Shown in pieces: positions 16,932-26,682 of a stretch of 61,913 nt of DNA. The translations under genes were made by a program, and so were the position numbers. Numbering within the stretch: position 1 is the first letter of the stretch; each line of letters starts with the position of its first letter. Under the pieces are notes generated by a model. The model worked only from the letters and a program-made list of their open reading frames with translations. It ran no database searches and had not been told where the DNA came from. Source of the DNA: Mucilaginibacter lacusdianchii (GTDB taxonomy: Bacteria; Bacteroidota; Bacteroidia; Sphingobacteriales; Sphingobacteriaceae); contig NZ_WSRW01000008.1 of assembly GCF_009770985.1 (NCBI RefSeq), forward strand, positions 1-61,913, given 5' to 3'.

Positions 16932-18140
16932 ATGTCAACCTTAAAACCTGTCTTCATTTCTGTCATCCTGTGCCTCATCTTTACAACTGGGTATTCGCAA
17001 CCTCATTACAAAAGCACATACTCTCTGAAAGGCTATATTAATCTTACTATAGATATTTCAGCTCTTAAAGATACAGTAGGAGTATTTGATATCCGCATAG
17101 GCGGCGGAACCCAGCATTTAAAAAGAAAGAACAATCAACTGTTCGTTAAATATTACATGGATGAACCTCGACGAGCGCACCTGATGTTCTACCCCCGAGA
17201 TACCATCAAGAAGTACCCGAACAAATCCTTAAACTACATTCCTGCTAGGTTCAACGACTATTTTGAATTCTTAGCACATCCGGGTATAGTTAATATTGTT
17301 GCTAAAGGTAATATACACAGCAGCCAAATCATCAACGCCAGTCAGCCACAAAAAGACTACACTGCTCTAATACAAAAACAACAGAATTTTGAAAAAAGCT
17401 TTGCGCAGGAAAACAATGCGCTAATCCAGCAAATAAAAGTTGTGCGTAATAAGAAAACTAAAGACTCATTACTGGCTATTTGCTACAAAACAGGTAATTT
17501 AGCATACCAGAAGTACAACAACGATGTGGTATTAAATTACATCAAACGCAATCCGGATTCGCCAACTGCATTGCAACAACTTGAAGAATATTCTTATTCT
17601 AATTTCGTCAAATTTGATGCACTGGCATCTTTATACAAGAATTTTACAGATAGAATAAAAGCGCTACCAACAGCAAAGCGGATTTACAACCAAATTGATA
17701 ATCATCAGTTTTTTGAGAACAATCTCGTTGGAAAAGCAGCTCCGGACTTTACGTTAAAGGATGTATCGGGCAAAGATGTTTCCTTACATGATTTTAAAGG
17801 CCATGTTACTTTGTTGGAGTTTTGGGCAAGCTGGTGTGGCCCATGCAGGGAAAACAATCCTGATTTGGTTAAAATCTATCAAAAGTATAAAGCAAAAGAT
17901 TTTAAAATCATTGCGGTATCATTAGATTTCAAGAAGGAACCGTGGCTCGAGGCCATAGTCAAAGATAGACTTACCTGGACGCATGTATCCGAGTTTAAGG
18001 GCTTTGATGGTAAAGTGAGCAACCAGTATCACGTTTTTGGAATTCCGGGCAATTATTTGATCGACGCAAATGGAAAAGTCTTAGCAAAAGATCTGGAAGA
18101 AAAACAATTAGACGAACACTTGTCTAAATTATATCATTAA
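16932..18140 (+). CDS. TlpA-family thiol-disulfide oxidoreductase
   Basis: A 402-residue exported protein with a signal peptide (VFISVILCLIFTTGYSQ). Residues about 260-402 are an AhpC/TSA-Redoxin thioredoxin fold: APDFTLKDVSGKDVSLHDF, then active site WCGPC with Cys302 and Cys305, and the cis-Pro loop FGIPGNYLID. The preceding 230 residues are an N-terminal region like the DUF4369-type domain that Bacteroidota TlpA proteins carry. The role is probably periplasmic disulfide reduction, but the partner is unknown. It is monocistronic, with a palindrome in its promoter. Confidence 0.85.
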   Translation: MSTLKPVFISVILCLIFTTGYSQPHYKSTYSLKGYINLTIDISALKDTVGVFDIRIGGGTQHLKRKNNQLFVKYYMDEPRRAHLMFYPRDTIKKYPNKSLNYIPARFNDYFEFLAHPGIVNIVAKGNIHSSQIINASQPQKDYTALIQKQQNFEKSFAQENNALIQQIKVVRNKKTKDSLLAICYKTGNLAYQKYNNDVVLNYIKRNPDSPTALQQLEEYSYSNFVKFDALASLYKNFTDRIKALPTAKRIYNQIDNHQFFENNLVGKAAPDFTLKDVSGKDVSLHDFKGHVTLLEFWASWCGPCRENNPDLVKIYQKYKAKDFKIIAVSLDFKKEPWLEAIVKDRLTWTHVSEFKGFDGKVSNQYHVFGIPGNYLIDANGKVLAKDLEEKQLDEHLSKLYH

Positions 18141-18304
18141 TAAGTTTTATAATAGGCAACAATTAAGTAACTCGAGACGCATTGATTTGCCCAAAACAAT
18201 AAACCGATTTTTACACATACCACATTAAGCCGGTCGAGTTAGGTATTGCAATAAATAACAGTGCGTTTAATAGCATATACTACACAGTTTGATTTATTTA
18301 GTCC

Positions 18305-19117
18305 CTATTTCCCCATAATATCCTTCACCCTCGCCCGCACTTCTTTAATTAACAGCGGAAAAGCAGGTTCGGCCATGCCGCCGTGGTCAAACCCTTGCAA
18401 TTCGAACAGGCGGGTTTGTTTGTGGCCGGTCAGTTTCATCATGCGCAGCATATAGGCATTTTCTTCGTAGCGGCCCAGTAGCTCCATTTCGCGGTCGCCG
18501 GTGATGAGCAACATGGGTGGGGCGTCGGCACGTACATGATACAAGGGTGCGTATTCGTCTATGATGGGTTGGGTATCTTTTATGCCCCGCTCCTGCCGCA
18601 CGGTAAAGTGGGTAATGCACTGCCCGCTAAAGGGTACTAGCTCGGCAATGCGGTTGGCATCTATGTTATATTTTTGCAAATACTTTTTATCCAGCGTAGC
18701 CATCATGCCCAAATAACCACCGGCCGAGTGGCCTGTTACAATAACCAGTTTATTATCACCGCCATACTCGGCAATGTGCTGAAATACCCAGGCAATAGCC
18801 GCCGCCGCATCTTCAATATAAGCAGGTGCTTTGGCTTGCGGCGATAAGCGGTAGCCTACACCCACCACGGCAAAACCTTTTTCGGTTAAAGCTTTCGGAA
18901 TTTCTTTGTTGCCGCCGGTGATACCGCCGCCGTGAAACCACACTACAGTAGCAAAGTTTTTTACGCCTACAGGGTAGTAAATATCCAATTTGCAACGCTC
19001 GGTGCGGTAGGCATCGCCAGCATTGTCAGCGTAATAAGCTACATCTTTTTTGGTAGTATATTTTTGAGCCAGTGCTGCGTTACCAATCAACAGCAAAATT
19101 ACCAACAGCTTTTTCAT
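18305..19117 (-). CDS. Secreted alpha/beta hydrolase (BD-FAE / esterase-lipase type)
   Basis: A 270-residue hydrolase with a signal peptide (KKLLVILLLIGNAALAQ). It has the oxyanion motif WFHGGGITGG, the nucleophile elbow GHSAGGYLG, an acid region LLITGDREM and a C-terminal His in GFDHGGMAEPAF. The overall pattern is of HSL/BD-FAE small-ester hydrolases. It is followed by no strong terminator. GC content looks higher than in neighbours, but the codons are otherwise ordinary. It lies 45 bases beyond the amidohydrolase on the same strand and may be co-transcribed with it. Confidence 0.8.
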   Translation of the reverse strand: MKKLLVILLLIGNAALAQKYTTKKDVAYYADNAGDAYRTERCKLDIYYPVGVKNFATVVWFHGGGITGGNKEIPKALTEKGFAVVGVGYRLSPQAKAPAYIEDAAAAIAWVFQHIAEYGGDNKLVIVTGHSAGGYLGMMATLDKKYLQKYNIDANRIAELVPFSGQCITHFTVRQERGIKDTQPIIDEYAPLYHVRADAPPMLLITGDREMELLGRYEENAYMLRMMKLTGHKQTRLFELQGFDHGGMAEPAFPLLIKEVRARVKDIMGK

Positions 19118-19162
19118 GCAGGCAAAGTAAAAATTATTAACCGGATATTGGAGATTGCTTTT

Positions 19163-20938
19163 TTATTCGAGCGTATCATTTCTGTTGCTTTTAACAACCA
19201 ATGTACCTTTAATTACCGTATGAATAGCTTTCAGATTACTGATATTTTGCAATGGATTGCTATTTAAAATGAGAATATCAGCTTGCTTTCCGGCTTGCAG
19301 GCTACCACTTTGCACATCCATCCTCATTACTTTGGCCGGTACTATGGTGGCCGTTTGCAGTGCTTGCAACGGGGTTAAACCAGCCTGCACATATAATTGC
19401 AGTTCATCGGCAACAGTACCTTCATTATCTGTACCGGCAACTACAGGAATGCCTCCCTTATAAAACATCCGCAGCAGGTTTTTATAGGTATTCAGTTTGG
19501 TATCGCCGATGAGTGAATAAACATTTAAGGTGGGATCTATATAAACGCCATTTCGCTTAAGCATGGCTATCAGATCTTGGTTATTATCTTCGAGCGTGCC
19601 TTGCTTACCAAATTTAACAGCATTCATAAAGTAATGTATATGACTAATGCTTTTAACGCCCTGCTCAATAAAATGCTTGGCGGTAATACCCACCGGCAAA
19701 TGCCCTACTACATCCATATTATACTTACGGGCTTCCTGCACAATGTTTTGCACATATTTAGGTTTAACCGAACTGTAAACTTTGATTTGCTGAAAACCGG
19801 CGTCATGATACTTTTTTACATTAGCTTTGATCTCGTCGTCGCTGGTAGCCAGCATGGTTCCCAACGTTTGGTCCGATTTTCCGTCTAATACCCCCGCACT
19901 CAAAATATGTGGCGCTAAAAACCCGGCTTCCGCCGTTTTGGATTTTAAAAGATTGATCAGGTCAAACTCATTAGCCATATCCCGCACTGTGGTTACGCCC
20001 GATAGCAGCTCGGTACGCAGATTATCGGGATGAAACAGGTGCACATGCATATTCCACAAACCCGGTGATATAAACTTACCTTTCGCATCTATCACCTGCG
20101 CATTAGCCGGGATGCTTTGCCCTTCGGCCTTACCTGTGTACACGATCTTACCGTTTTCTATCAGAAGCAAGGCGTTGGGCATTATGGCACCGGTATGTAC
20201 ATCAATTAGGCTGCCGCCGGTAATCGCCAGTTTATTATATGTTTTACCTAAGCTATTATATTCCTGACGGTAGGCATCAACTAAGTAGGTGTTTGATTTT
20301 TGATTGAACTGCAGAAAAAAGCTTTGGTACTTATCATTCAATACCTCGCGGCGGTCCCCCTCTGTATCGCAGGTCACCAAAAATATAGCATTAAACTGCT
20401 TATCCATCCATAGCAGCTCGGGTTTACTGCTGATGCCTTTAATTTGGTAAACTGTAAGCAGCTGGTTACTGATTATACTACTATCGGTGCCCAAAATTTT
20501 GATGCTAACAGGCCGATGCGTTAATGCCGTCTCCATTTGTACCGGGCGATTAGCCATCGTCCAACCCAAAATTAGCATTTGTTTTATGGCGATAGATCCG
20601 TTATCGCTAACCGGAGCCATCTGATCCAATTTCAATACCGTATCTATTTTTTCTAACTTAAAGCGTGAGGTGTTACCCACCGATCGGTAAACAATCTTAC
20701 CATCACGTGCGCTAATGGCGGCATCCAGTTTTAAGGCATAGCCTCTATCGTTAGTATTGACATGAACGTCGTAAGCTAAATCTTCACCCAGTTTACCTTG
20801 TACTTGGCAAACTTCGGTACCGATTTTCTTTTCGAGCTTATAAACGGAATAAGTTTCGTTGACTTGGGCATATACTATACATGGCATCACACCCAGCAAA
20901 GCCAGTGGATATAACAGGTAGTGGATAAAGGTTTTCAA
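19163..20938 (-). CDS. Secreted amidohydrolase family protein
   Basis: A 591-residue exported enzyme (signal LLYPLALLGVMPCIVYAQ). Residues about 20-225 form an N-terminal beta-rich region, then a metal-dependent amidohydrolase: LIDVHTGAIMPNALLLIENG, metal motif NMHVHLFHP, VVGHLPVG, SISHIHYFM and GTDNEGTVADELQLYVQAG, ending with the small beta-sandwich (SGSLQAGKQADILILNSNPL). These are the imidazolonepropionase/prolidase-like features of the family. The substrate is unknown. A perfect 17-bp inverted repeat lies just upstream. Confidence 0.82.
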   Translation of the reverse strand: MKTFIHYLLYPLALLGVMPCIVYAQVNETYSVYKLEKKIGTEVCQVQGKLGEDLAYDVHVNTNDRGYALKLDAAISARDGKIVYRSVGNTSRFKLEKIDTVLKLDQMAPVSDNGSIAIKQMLILGWTMANRPVQMETALTHRPVSIKILGTDSSIISNQLLTVYQIKGISSKPELLWMDKQFNAIFLVTCDTEGDRREVLNDKYQSFFLQFNQKSNTYLVDAYRQEYNSLGKTYNKLAITGGSLIDVHTGAIMPNALLLIENGKIVYTGKAEGQSIPANAQVIDAKGKFISPGLWNMHVHLFHPDNLRTELLSGVTTVRDMANEFDLINLLKSKTAEAGFLAPHILSAGVLDGKSDQTLGTMLATSDDEIKANVKKYHDAGFQQIKVYSSVKPKYVQNIVQEARKYNMDVVGHLPVGITAKHFIEQGVKSISHIHYFMNAVKFGKQGTLEDNNQDLIAMLKRNGVYIDPTLNVYSLIGDTKLNTYKNLLRMFYKGGIPVVAGTDNEGTVADELQLYVQAGLTPLQALQTATIVPAKVMRMDVQSGSLQAGKQADILILNSNPLQNISNLKAIHTVIKGTLVVKSNRNDTLE

Positions 20939-20974
20939 GGTTGTGATTTAATGAATAATGCCGATAAAATACTA

Positions 20975-21014
20975 GTTAAATAATAAAATTCAACATAGAA
21001 TTTTATTATTTAAC
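20975..21014. repeat. Perfect 17-bp inverted repeat upstream of the amidohydrolase
   Basis: Arms 20975-20991 and 20998-21014 are exact reverse complements around AACATA. It is AT-rich and about 37 bases before the amidohydrolase start on the - strand, so it may be an operator or a second terminator for the M13 peptidase gene. Confidence 0.6.
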
Positions 21015-21051
21015 AATCGGCTTTTTCTGCAGACAATTTCCGTAAAACAAA

Positions 21052-21079
21052 AAAGGCCGATCTTTTCAGATCGGCCTTT
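21052..21079 (-). terminator. Terminator after the M13 peptidase gene
   Basis: Perfect 11-bp stem AAAGGCCGATC / GATCGGCCTTT with loop TTTTCA. On the - strand it is followed by a T-rich run. It sits 12 bases past the M13 stop codon. Confidence 0.85.
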
Positions 21080-21091
21080 GCAAAAATTTAT

Positions 21092-23137
21092 TTACCAAAT
21101 GCGTATACGCTGGTTTTCGGGTTTGTACAGCTTAGCGCCGGGTTGTATGTTGAATGCTTTGTAAAAAGCATCCATATTAAATACCGGCCCGTTTACACGG
21201 TAACGTTCCGGCGAGTGCGGATCGGTATTGATGCGCATGCGCAGGGTTTCATCACGATCTTTAATGCGCCATACCTGTGCAAACGATAGGAAAAAACGCT
21301 GATCGGGCGTTAAGCCATCAATCTTTTTATCGCTTTTGCCTTGTTCGGTATTTTTAAAGGCTTGATATGCAATTGCTAAACCACCAATATCGGCAATATT
21401 TTCGCCCAATGTGAGTTTGCCATTTACGTGCATGTTGTTCAGTACTGTAAAGCCATTGTATAAATCAACTACCTGCTGGGTTTTGGCTTTAAACTTGGCT
21501 GCATCGGCAGGGGTCCACCATACTTTCAGGTTACCGTCTTTATCGTACTGGCTGCCCTGATCGTCAAAACCGTGTGTCATTTCGTGACCAATTACGGCAC
21601 CAATAGCGCCATAATTAATTGCATCATCTGCATTCTTATCAAAGAAAGGGAATTGCAAAATACCGGCCGGAAATACAATTTCATTGAAGCTTGGGTTGTA
21701 GTAGGCATTTACCGTTGGCGGCGTCATCCCCCACTCGGTTTTATCTACTTTTTTATCAACCTTGGCAATCATCTCTTTATAGTTATGCTTGCTTACTGAT
21801 TGCATGTTTTTATAGAAGGCGTTGCGATCTATCTCCACATCATCATACTTTTTCCATTTATCTGGGTAACCAATTTTTTTGATGAAGGCGTTTAACTTAC
21901 CAGTAGCTTTTTGCTTGGTTTCGGTACCCATCCAATCCAATTTCTGAATGCGCTCGCGGTAAACGCTTTGCAAGTTATTTACCAGTGCAAGCATACGGTC
22001 TTTCGCTTCCGAGGTAAAATATTTTTCGGCATACAATTGGCCCAGTAGTTCGCCCAAGCCGCCATCTGTGGTAGATACCATTTGCTTCCATCTTTCGGTA
22101 GGCTGTTTCTGACCATTCAGCGTTTTACCAAAAAATTCAAATCGAGCATCGCGGAAAGGTTTGCTCAAGTATCGCGAAGCATCATTCATAGCCACAAACT
22201 GCAATTTGCTTTTCCAAAAGTCAATTGGCTGTGATTTTAGCAAATCATTCAGTGCCTTGTAGTAAGCCGGCTGCCCTACCAGTATAGTATCAGTTTTAAC
22301 GTCCATACGGCTCAGCAAATCTTTCAGGTCCAAATCGGGCACCTGTTTTTGCATATCGCCAACAGCAAACTTATGGTAATTTTTAACCGGATCGCGCAAT
22401 TCAACCGGGGTAGAGTGTGATTGAGCTAGTGCGGTTTCCAACTTTAGGATGTTATCGGCATTTTTAGATGCGGTTGCCGCATCGGCACCGGTAAGGGTAA
22501 ACAGTTTGGCAATGTATTTTACATAAGCTGCCCGTATGTTTTTCGTAGCCGAATCGGTATTAAAATAATAATCGCGGTTAGGCAACCCTAAACCCGACTG
22601 ATCAAAATGTACTACGTTTTTAGCGCTGTTCCGATCATCGGGGCTTACATAAAAGCCTAGTAAAAAGCCATCACCATCTTTATAACTGTCGGCAGCAAAT
22701 TGGATCAGTTCTTTATAATCTTTTAAGCCGTTAATTTTAGCCAATAAAGGTTTTATAGGCTCATAGCCTTGTTTATCAATAGCCACGGTGTCCATACCAC
22801 TCGCGTATAAATCGCCTACCTTTTGCGCATTGCTGCCTTTGTCATTTTCTTTACCTGATACTTCCTGTAGTATCGTTCTCAGGTTTTTCTGGTTATCATC
22901 ATACAGCGTATAAAATGATCCCCAACCAGTTTCGGATGCAGGGATCTCCGTCTTTTTATACCAGGCTCCACTAGCGTACTGAAAAAAGTCGTCGCCGGGT
23001 TTTACGGTGGTGTCCATACCTGTTTTATCAAAAAAAACGGTACGTTTCGGCGCTTCAGATACCTCTCCCGACTTTTGGTTACATGCGGTTACAGCTAATA
23101 CCGGCGCTGCCAATATTAGCCACTTCATATATTTCAT
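21092..23137 (-). CDS. M13 family metallopeptidase (PepO/neprilysin-like lipoprotein)
   Basis: A 681-residue zinc endopeptidase with an N-terminal lipobox (LAVTAC), so probably an envelope lipoprotein. The M13 motifs are all present: NAYYNPSFNEIVFPAGILQ substrate loop, HEMTH at 518-522, GENIADIGGL with the third ligand Glu, and the C-terminal W (RIRIW). The N-terminal PF05649-type helical domain starts with GDDFFQYASGAWYKKTEIP. Length is normal. M13 enzymes degrade peptides under about 5 kDa in other systems. The promoter is not obvious. Confidence 0.93.
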   Translation of the reverse strand: MKYMKWLILAAPVLAVTACNQKSGEVSEAPKRTVFFDKTGMDTTVKPGDDFFQYASGAWYKKTEIPASETGWGSFYTLYDDNQKNLRTILQEVSGKENDKGSNAQKVGDLYASGMDTVAIDKQGYEPIKPLLAKINGLKDYKELIQFAADSYKDGDGFLLGFYVSPDDRNSAKNVVHFDQSGLGLPNRDYYFNTDSATKNIRAAYVKYIAKLFTLTGADAATASKNADNILKLETALAQSHSTPVELRDPVKNYHKFAVGDMQKQVPDLDLKDLLSRMDVKTDTILVGQPAYYKALNDLLKSQPIDFWKSKLQFVAMNDASRYLSKPFRDARFEFFGKTLNGQKQPTERWKQMVSTTDGGLGELLGQLYAEKYFTSEAKDRMLALVNNLQSVYRERIQKLDWMGTETKQKATGKLNAFIKKIGYPDKWKKYDDVEIDRNAFYKNMQSVSKHNYKEMIAKVDKKVDKTEWGMTPPTVNAYYNPSFNEIVFPAGILQFPFFDKNADDAINYGAIGAVIGHEMTHGFDDQGSQYDKDGNLKVWWTPADAAKFKAKTQQVVDLYNGFTVLNNMHVNGKLTLGENIADIGGLAIAYQAFKNTEQGKSDKKIDGLTPDQRFFLSFAQVWRIKDRDETLRMRINTDPHSPERYRVNGPVFNMDAFYKAFNIQPGAKLYKPENQRIRIW

Positions 23138-23355
23138 GGTTATAATTTTTGTTAAATATGACGAACGAAGGGTAATTAAGCAAATGCCTCTTTAATTTGT
23201 TACACAGCATTACTCTTAAAACAACTATAAATTGTTGATAACCAACTTAATGTTAACAAATAAATCATCTGTGCGTTACGTTTATATCATTATGTATCAC
23301 TTACTTTTATAGACCCTTAAAAGGTCAATTAAAATCTAACTAAAAAACATTTTTT

Positions 23356-23829
23356 ATGACCTGGAGAAAATTTAGCGGCGAAGTGCTGCGTACCCCCATC
23401 CTTGAAGAAGTAGAACACACTATTGAGCGCGAAACCACCCTGGGCAACAAACTGAAAGTTTGCATTGGTACCGACTCGCAAGTAAAAGGCACCGTAACAG
23501 ATTTTGCTACCGTAATTGTTTTTTTACGCGAGCAGCGCGGCGGGTTTATGTACATCCATCAGGAACGCACTTCGCAAAAAATGAGCATCAAAGAACGTAT
23601 GCTGAGCGAGGTGCAAAAATCAATTGACATTGCGTATAAACTATGCGACCTGCTGGATTTGTACGATGTTGACTTGGAAGTACATGCCGATATTAACACC
23701 AACCCCATGTTCAAATCAAACCAGGCCCTGCACGAGGCTATGGGTTACATCCTCAGCATGGGCTTTGTGTTTAAGGCCAAGCCCGAGGCGTTTGCCAGCT
23801 CGTATTGTGCCAATAAAATGGTGCAGTAA
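23356..23829 (+). CDS. YkuK/DUF458 family ribonuclease H-like protein
   Basis: A 157-residue protein of the DUF458 (YkuK) family, an RNase H-like fold of unknown function. Key segments are KVCIGTDSQVKG, TVIVFLREQRGGFMYIH, then VDLEVHADIN and a C-terminal GYILSMGFVFKAKPEAFASS. Asp in GTDSQ and in HADIN could be the acidic pair expected for an RNase H-like site. No signal peptide is present. It is followed 68 bases later by the SRPBCC gene on the same strand. Confidence 0.8.
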   Translation: MTWRKFSGEVLRTPILEEVEHTIERETTLGNKLKVCIGTDSQVKGTVTDFATVIVFLREQRGGFMYIHQERTSQKMSIKERMLSEVQKSIDIAYKLCDLLDLYDVDLEVHADINTNPMFKSNQALHEAMGYILSMGFVFKAKPEAFASSYCANKMVQ

Positions 23830-23897
23830 GGTTGTTGGGTATGGCTTTAAAACTACATACTTAAAACCGTTTGCTCGTTCTATGCGTATCATTAATT

Positions 23898-24362
23898 GTG
23901 AAAACTTACGAAAAACGCTGGGAGCAGTTTATGCCGATTAGCTTAGACAAAGCCTGGGACTTTTTTTCGTCGCCGTTGAATTTGTCGAAAATAACGCCGG
24001 CCGACATGCGATTTACTGTAACCTCTAATTATACCGAGGATACTAAGATGTATGCCGGTATGATTATTACCTACAAGGTATCGCCGTTATTTGGCATTAA
24101 AATGAACTGGATGACGGAGATTACTCACGTGGTAGATAAGCAGTATTTTGTAGATGAGCAACGCTTTGGCCCGTATGCCTTATGGCACCACCAGCACCAC
24201 TTTAAAGAGGTGCCCGGCGGTGTTATGATGACCGATATTTTACACTATGCCATACCATATAGCGTAGCAGGCACATTGGCTAATAAACTGCTGGTAAACC
24301 GCAAAATAAATCAAATATTTAAGTACAGGGAAAAAGCTATTAATCAGTTTTTTAATAGTTAA
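23898..24362 (+). CDS. SRPBCC family ligand-binding protein
   Basis: A 154-residue START/SRPBCC-like protein with a GTG start at 23898. The frame extends to TTG 23871, but the family alignment begins near KTYEKRWEQFMPISLDKAW. Typical elements are DKAWDFFSSPLNLSKITP, the strand GMIITYKVSPLFGIKMNW, FVDEQRFGPYALWHHQHHF and MTDILHYAIPYSVAGTLAN. Homologues are often labelled cell-division inhibitor-like without evidence. It binds an unknown hydrophobic ligand. Its last 11 bases overlap the 3' end of the convergent barrel gene. Confidence 0.78.
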   Translation: MKTYEKRWEQFMPISLDKAWDFFSSPLNLSKITPADMRFTVTSNYTEDTKMYAGMIITYKVSPLFGIKMNWMTEITHVVDKQYFVDEQRFGPYALWHHQHHFKEVPGGVMMTDILHYAIPYSVAGTLANKLLVNRKINQIFKYREKAINQFFNS

Positions 24363-25209
24363 GCTTTTTGTCGAAGATATTATCCAGCTTAAATATCATT
24401 GATGCAGTTGCAGTAGTACCGATGCCCGTATTTTGCCCAACTATAAACTGGCCTAAACTTAAAAACAAGGCCGTTTTGGTATTGAACGAATGTCCGTAAC
24501 TTAAACTTACCTGTGTGTAGGCAAAATCGCGAGTGGTGTAAATATTTTGAGTATAAGTTTTGATGCTACTGGCCGAAATTAGTCCGGATGCGCCCAACGT
24601 AATCTGGTCGTGAAATTTACGATCGAGCGTTAAACCAAAGGATGCACTGAAGCGGTCTTGTATAGGACCATTACTGCCAAGGTATTGACGTAAGCCGTTT
24701 TCTAAACTTAGTGAATAAAATTTACTGCCTATTTTACCAGCACCCGAAAAGCCCAGCCTCAGTTCGCCGCCTTTTTGCCCGTACCCTAAGCTTTGGCTGG
24801 CACTGTAAAGCGGTACAATAGCCGTTCCCTGCAAGGTAAAATAATATTTGTAGCCAATATTGGCCAAATAATATTTCAGTCCTGCTTCCATATCACCCAC
24901 GCCTGATACAGAGGAAGTTCCATACACTGCGTCTTTAAGCGAATAATTAATGTAAGGCACTGATGCAGTTAACGCCAACCGGCGTGATATGCCATACTCG
25001 CCATATAAATAAAAGCTGGTTGAGGTAAACGTACCAGCATTAGCCCGGGGCACTTTGTTGCCGTTACGGTCCCAGTCGGATGTTGACCGGAAATAGCTTA
25101 TGGATGGTGAAACGATGAGCCTGTGCGGGCGTGTAGGCCAACCGCAATAAGCTTTAAAGCTGATTAATAAACATATAACCAGCGTTAATACAGATATTTT
25201 ATTACCCAA
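24352..25209 (-). CDS. Outer-membrane beta-barrel protein, paralogue of the 28049 gene
   Basis: A 285-residue exported protein (signal LTLVICLLISFKAYC) with alternating amphipathic strands and a mature N-terminus GWPTRPHRLIVSPSISYF. The pattern GVGDMEAGLKYYL matches the 'MetA-pathway of phenol degradation'-type barrels (putative porin or transporter). The gene at 28049 shares the GWP start, H-I-xPS-Y strand and GLGD segment, so the two are paralogues. It is the last gene of a - strand cluster with two esterases and an acyltransferase. Ligand unknown. Confidence 0.7.
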   Translation of the reverse strand: MGNKISVLTLVICLLISFKAYCGWPTRPHRLIVSPSISYFRSTSDWDRNGNKVPRANAGTFTSTSFYLYGEYGISRRLALTASVPYINYSLKDAVYGTSSVSGVGDMEAGLKYYLANIGYKYYFTLQGTAIVPLYSASQSLGYGQKGGELRLGFSGAGKIGSKFYSLSLENGLRQYLGSNGPIQDRFSASFGLTLDRKFHDQITLGASGLISASSIKTYTQNIYTTRDFAYTQVSLSYGHSFNTKTALFLSLGQFIVGQNTGIGTTATASMIFKLDNIFDKKLNY

Positions 25210-25235
25210 TGAATGTCAGTATTAGTTATAATAAA

Positions 25236-26552
25236 TTAAAACAAGCCAAAAGTATCACGCATCCATCGGCCCTCATATTCTTTATAATAGAGTGCCACCT
25301 CATGCCCTAAATCCCTAAAAATAATCATATGCTTTTTTACGTTCAGGCTGTTGTAGGCTGCATATTCATTATCCGGCGGCGCTAAATGATCCAGCAACCC
25401 AATGCCTACCAGCGTAGGGCACTTAATGTTACTGGCAAAATTTTTTGTATCAAAGTAAGATAGATTGTTCAGTATCTTATCCATATTCAATCCGCGTTGC
25501 ATACGGATGTAGCGGTTAAAATCTTTTAAAGGCCAATCTACCTTGCCGGGCAAGTTCTTTACATCGCACAAAATTGGATTTTGCGCTGAACAGAGCTTTA
25601 CCCGATGATCAACCCCTGCTGTAGCAATAGACAAAAAGCCGCCCATACTACCACCTGATACCATAATGTTATCGTGATCCAGTTCTTCGCGTGAGAAGAT
25701 AAAATCAATCATGCGTACGCAATCCATAATGGCACCACGCATAACGTAACGGTTTTTATCTTCCAGGTTATAGAAAATATAATCGTCGCGCAGTGTACGG
25801 ATGCGGTCGCGGCTGTTGCCTTGCCCACGTACATTAAGTACAATGATAGCCAAATCCTCATCCGACCCAAACATAGGCTTAAGGTTCACCTGGTAACCAG
25901 GTAAGCCCAGCAATACAGGGAACTTTTTACGATGATTGGATGTTTTTGGAATAGTCATCCATCCCCTAACGGTAATACCGCCCAATGATTTCATTTCTAT
26001 ACCATAAACACGACGGTTATCGCGGGATGAATCTGGATATTCGGTCACTTTAAATTCGGGATTCACCTGAGCTAGCTCGTCTTTCGCTTTTTGCCAAAAG
26101 GCATCAAAATCTGCCGGCTTGGCGTGCTCTGAACGAATGACTTCGGGGGCCACACCAAACACGCGCTTGATGGTATCGTCATAGTCAGACAGGTTGACCA
26201 TAATGCTGATCTTATAAAAACCGGAAGCCTGACCTGGTATAGTAAGACTAACCGTACGCTTACTTTTTTTGCCCAGTGACACATTAACGGAGCGATTGGT
26301 AAGCGGCTTGTTGCTAAGAGATGATATTTGATAACTGACTGTTCCGGATTGAATGGTATTGTACTTATTATCTAAATCAACTTTATACTGAATAGAACTG
26401 TTAGCGCTAAATATGGCGTCTTTTTTTTGTGGCTGGGCAGCAATCACCACCTCGCCCTCGTCTTCCTCGGCCTGCGCTTTAGCTGTTTTTATATCCAACA
26501 TAAAAGCAATTGCCAAAAACAGAACTAAAAAAAACCTAAAAGTATTTTTCAT
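25236..26552 (-). CDS. Acetyl-xylan-esterase-like hydrolase with N-terminal beta domain (copy 2)
   Basis: A 438-residue exported protein. The ATG at 26552 gives a good signal peptide (MKNTFRFFLVLFLAIAFML...KTAKA). An earlier in-frame start at 26633 has a non-signal leader. Residues about 45-150 are a beta-sandwich-like domain, then an AXE1 alpha/beta hydrolase with HAKPADFDAFWQKAKDEL, nucleophile Ser302 in GGSMGG, acid GLLDHLAPPD and His in DLGHEVA. AXE1 enzymes remove acetyl groups from sugars. It lies 130 bases after its paralogue at 26683-28026. The natural substrate is unknown. Confidence 0.8.
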   Translation of the reverse strand: MKNTFRFFLVLFLAIAFMLDIKTAKAQAEEDEGEVVIAAQPQKKDAIFSANSSIQYKVDLDNKYNTIQSGTVSYQISSLSNKPLTNRSVNVSLGKKSKRTVSLTIPGQASGFYKISIMVNLSDYDDTIKRVFGVAPEVIRSEHAKPADFDAFWQKAKDELAQVNPEFKVTEYPDSSRDNRRVYGIEMKSLGGITVRGWMTIPKTSNHRKKFPVLLGLPGYQVNLKPMFGSDEDLAIIVLNVRGQGNSRDRIRTLRDDYIFYNLEDKNRYVMRGAIMDCVRMIDFIFSREELDHDNIMVSGGSMGGFLSIATAGVDHRVKLCSAQNPILCDVKNLPGKVDWPLKDFNRYIRMQRGLNMDKILNNLSYFDTKNFASNIKCPTLVGIGLLDHLAPPDNEYAAYNSLNVKKHMIIFRDLGHEVALYYKEYEGRWMRDTFGLF

Positions 26553-26682
26553 CAAATGGAATATAAATCTGCCCTTGTTAAGGCAGCTGCATTGTTTACT
26601 ACTTTTTGAAACACATACGTATTTGGCCTTCAAAGGTTACCGTTAACCCAAATTAACCAGCTGGAAACTAAATTTTAAGCCC

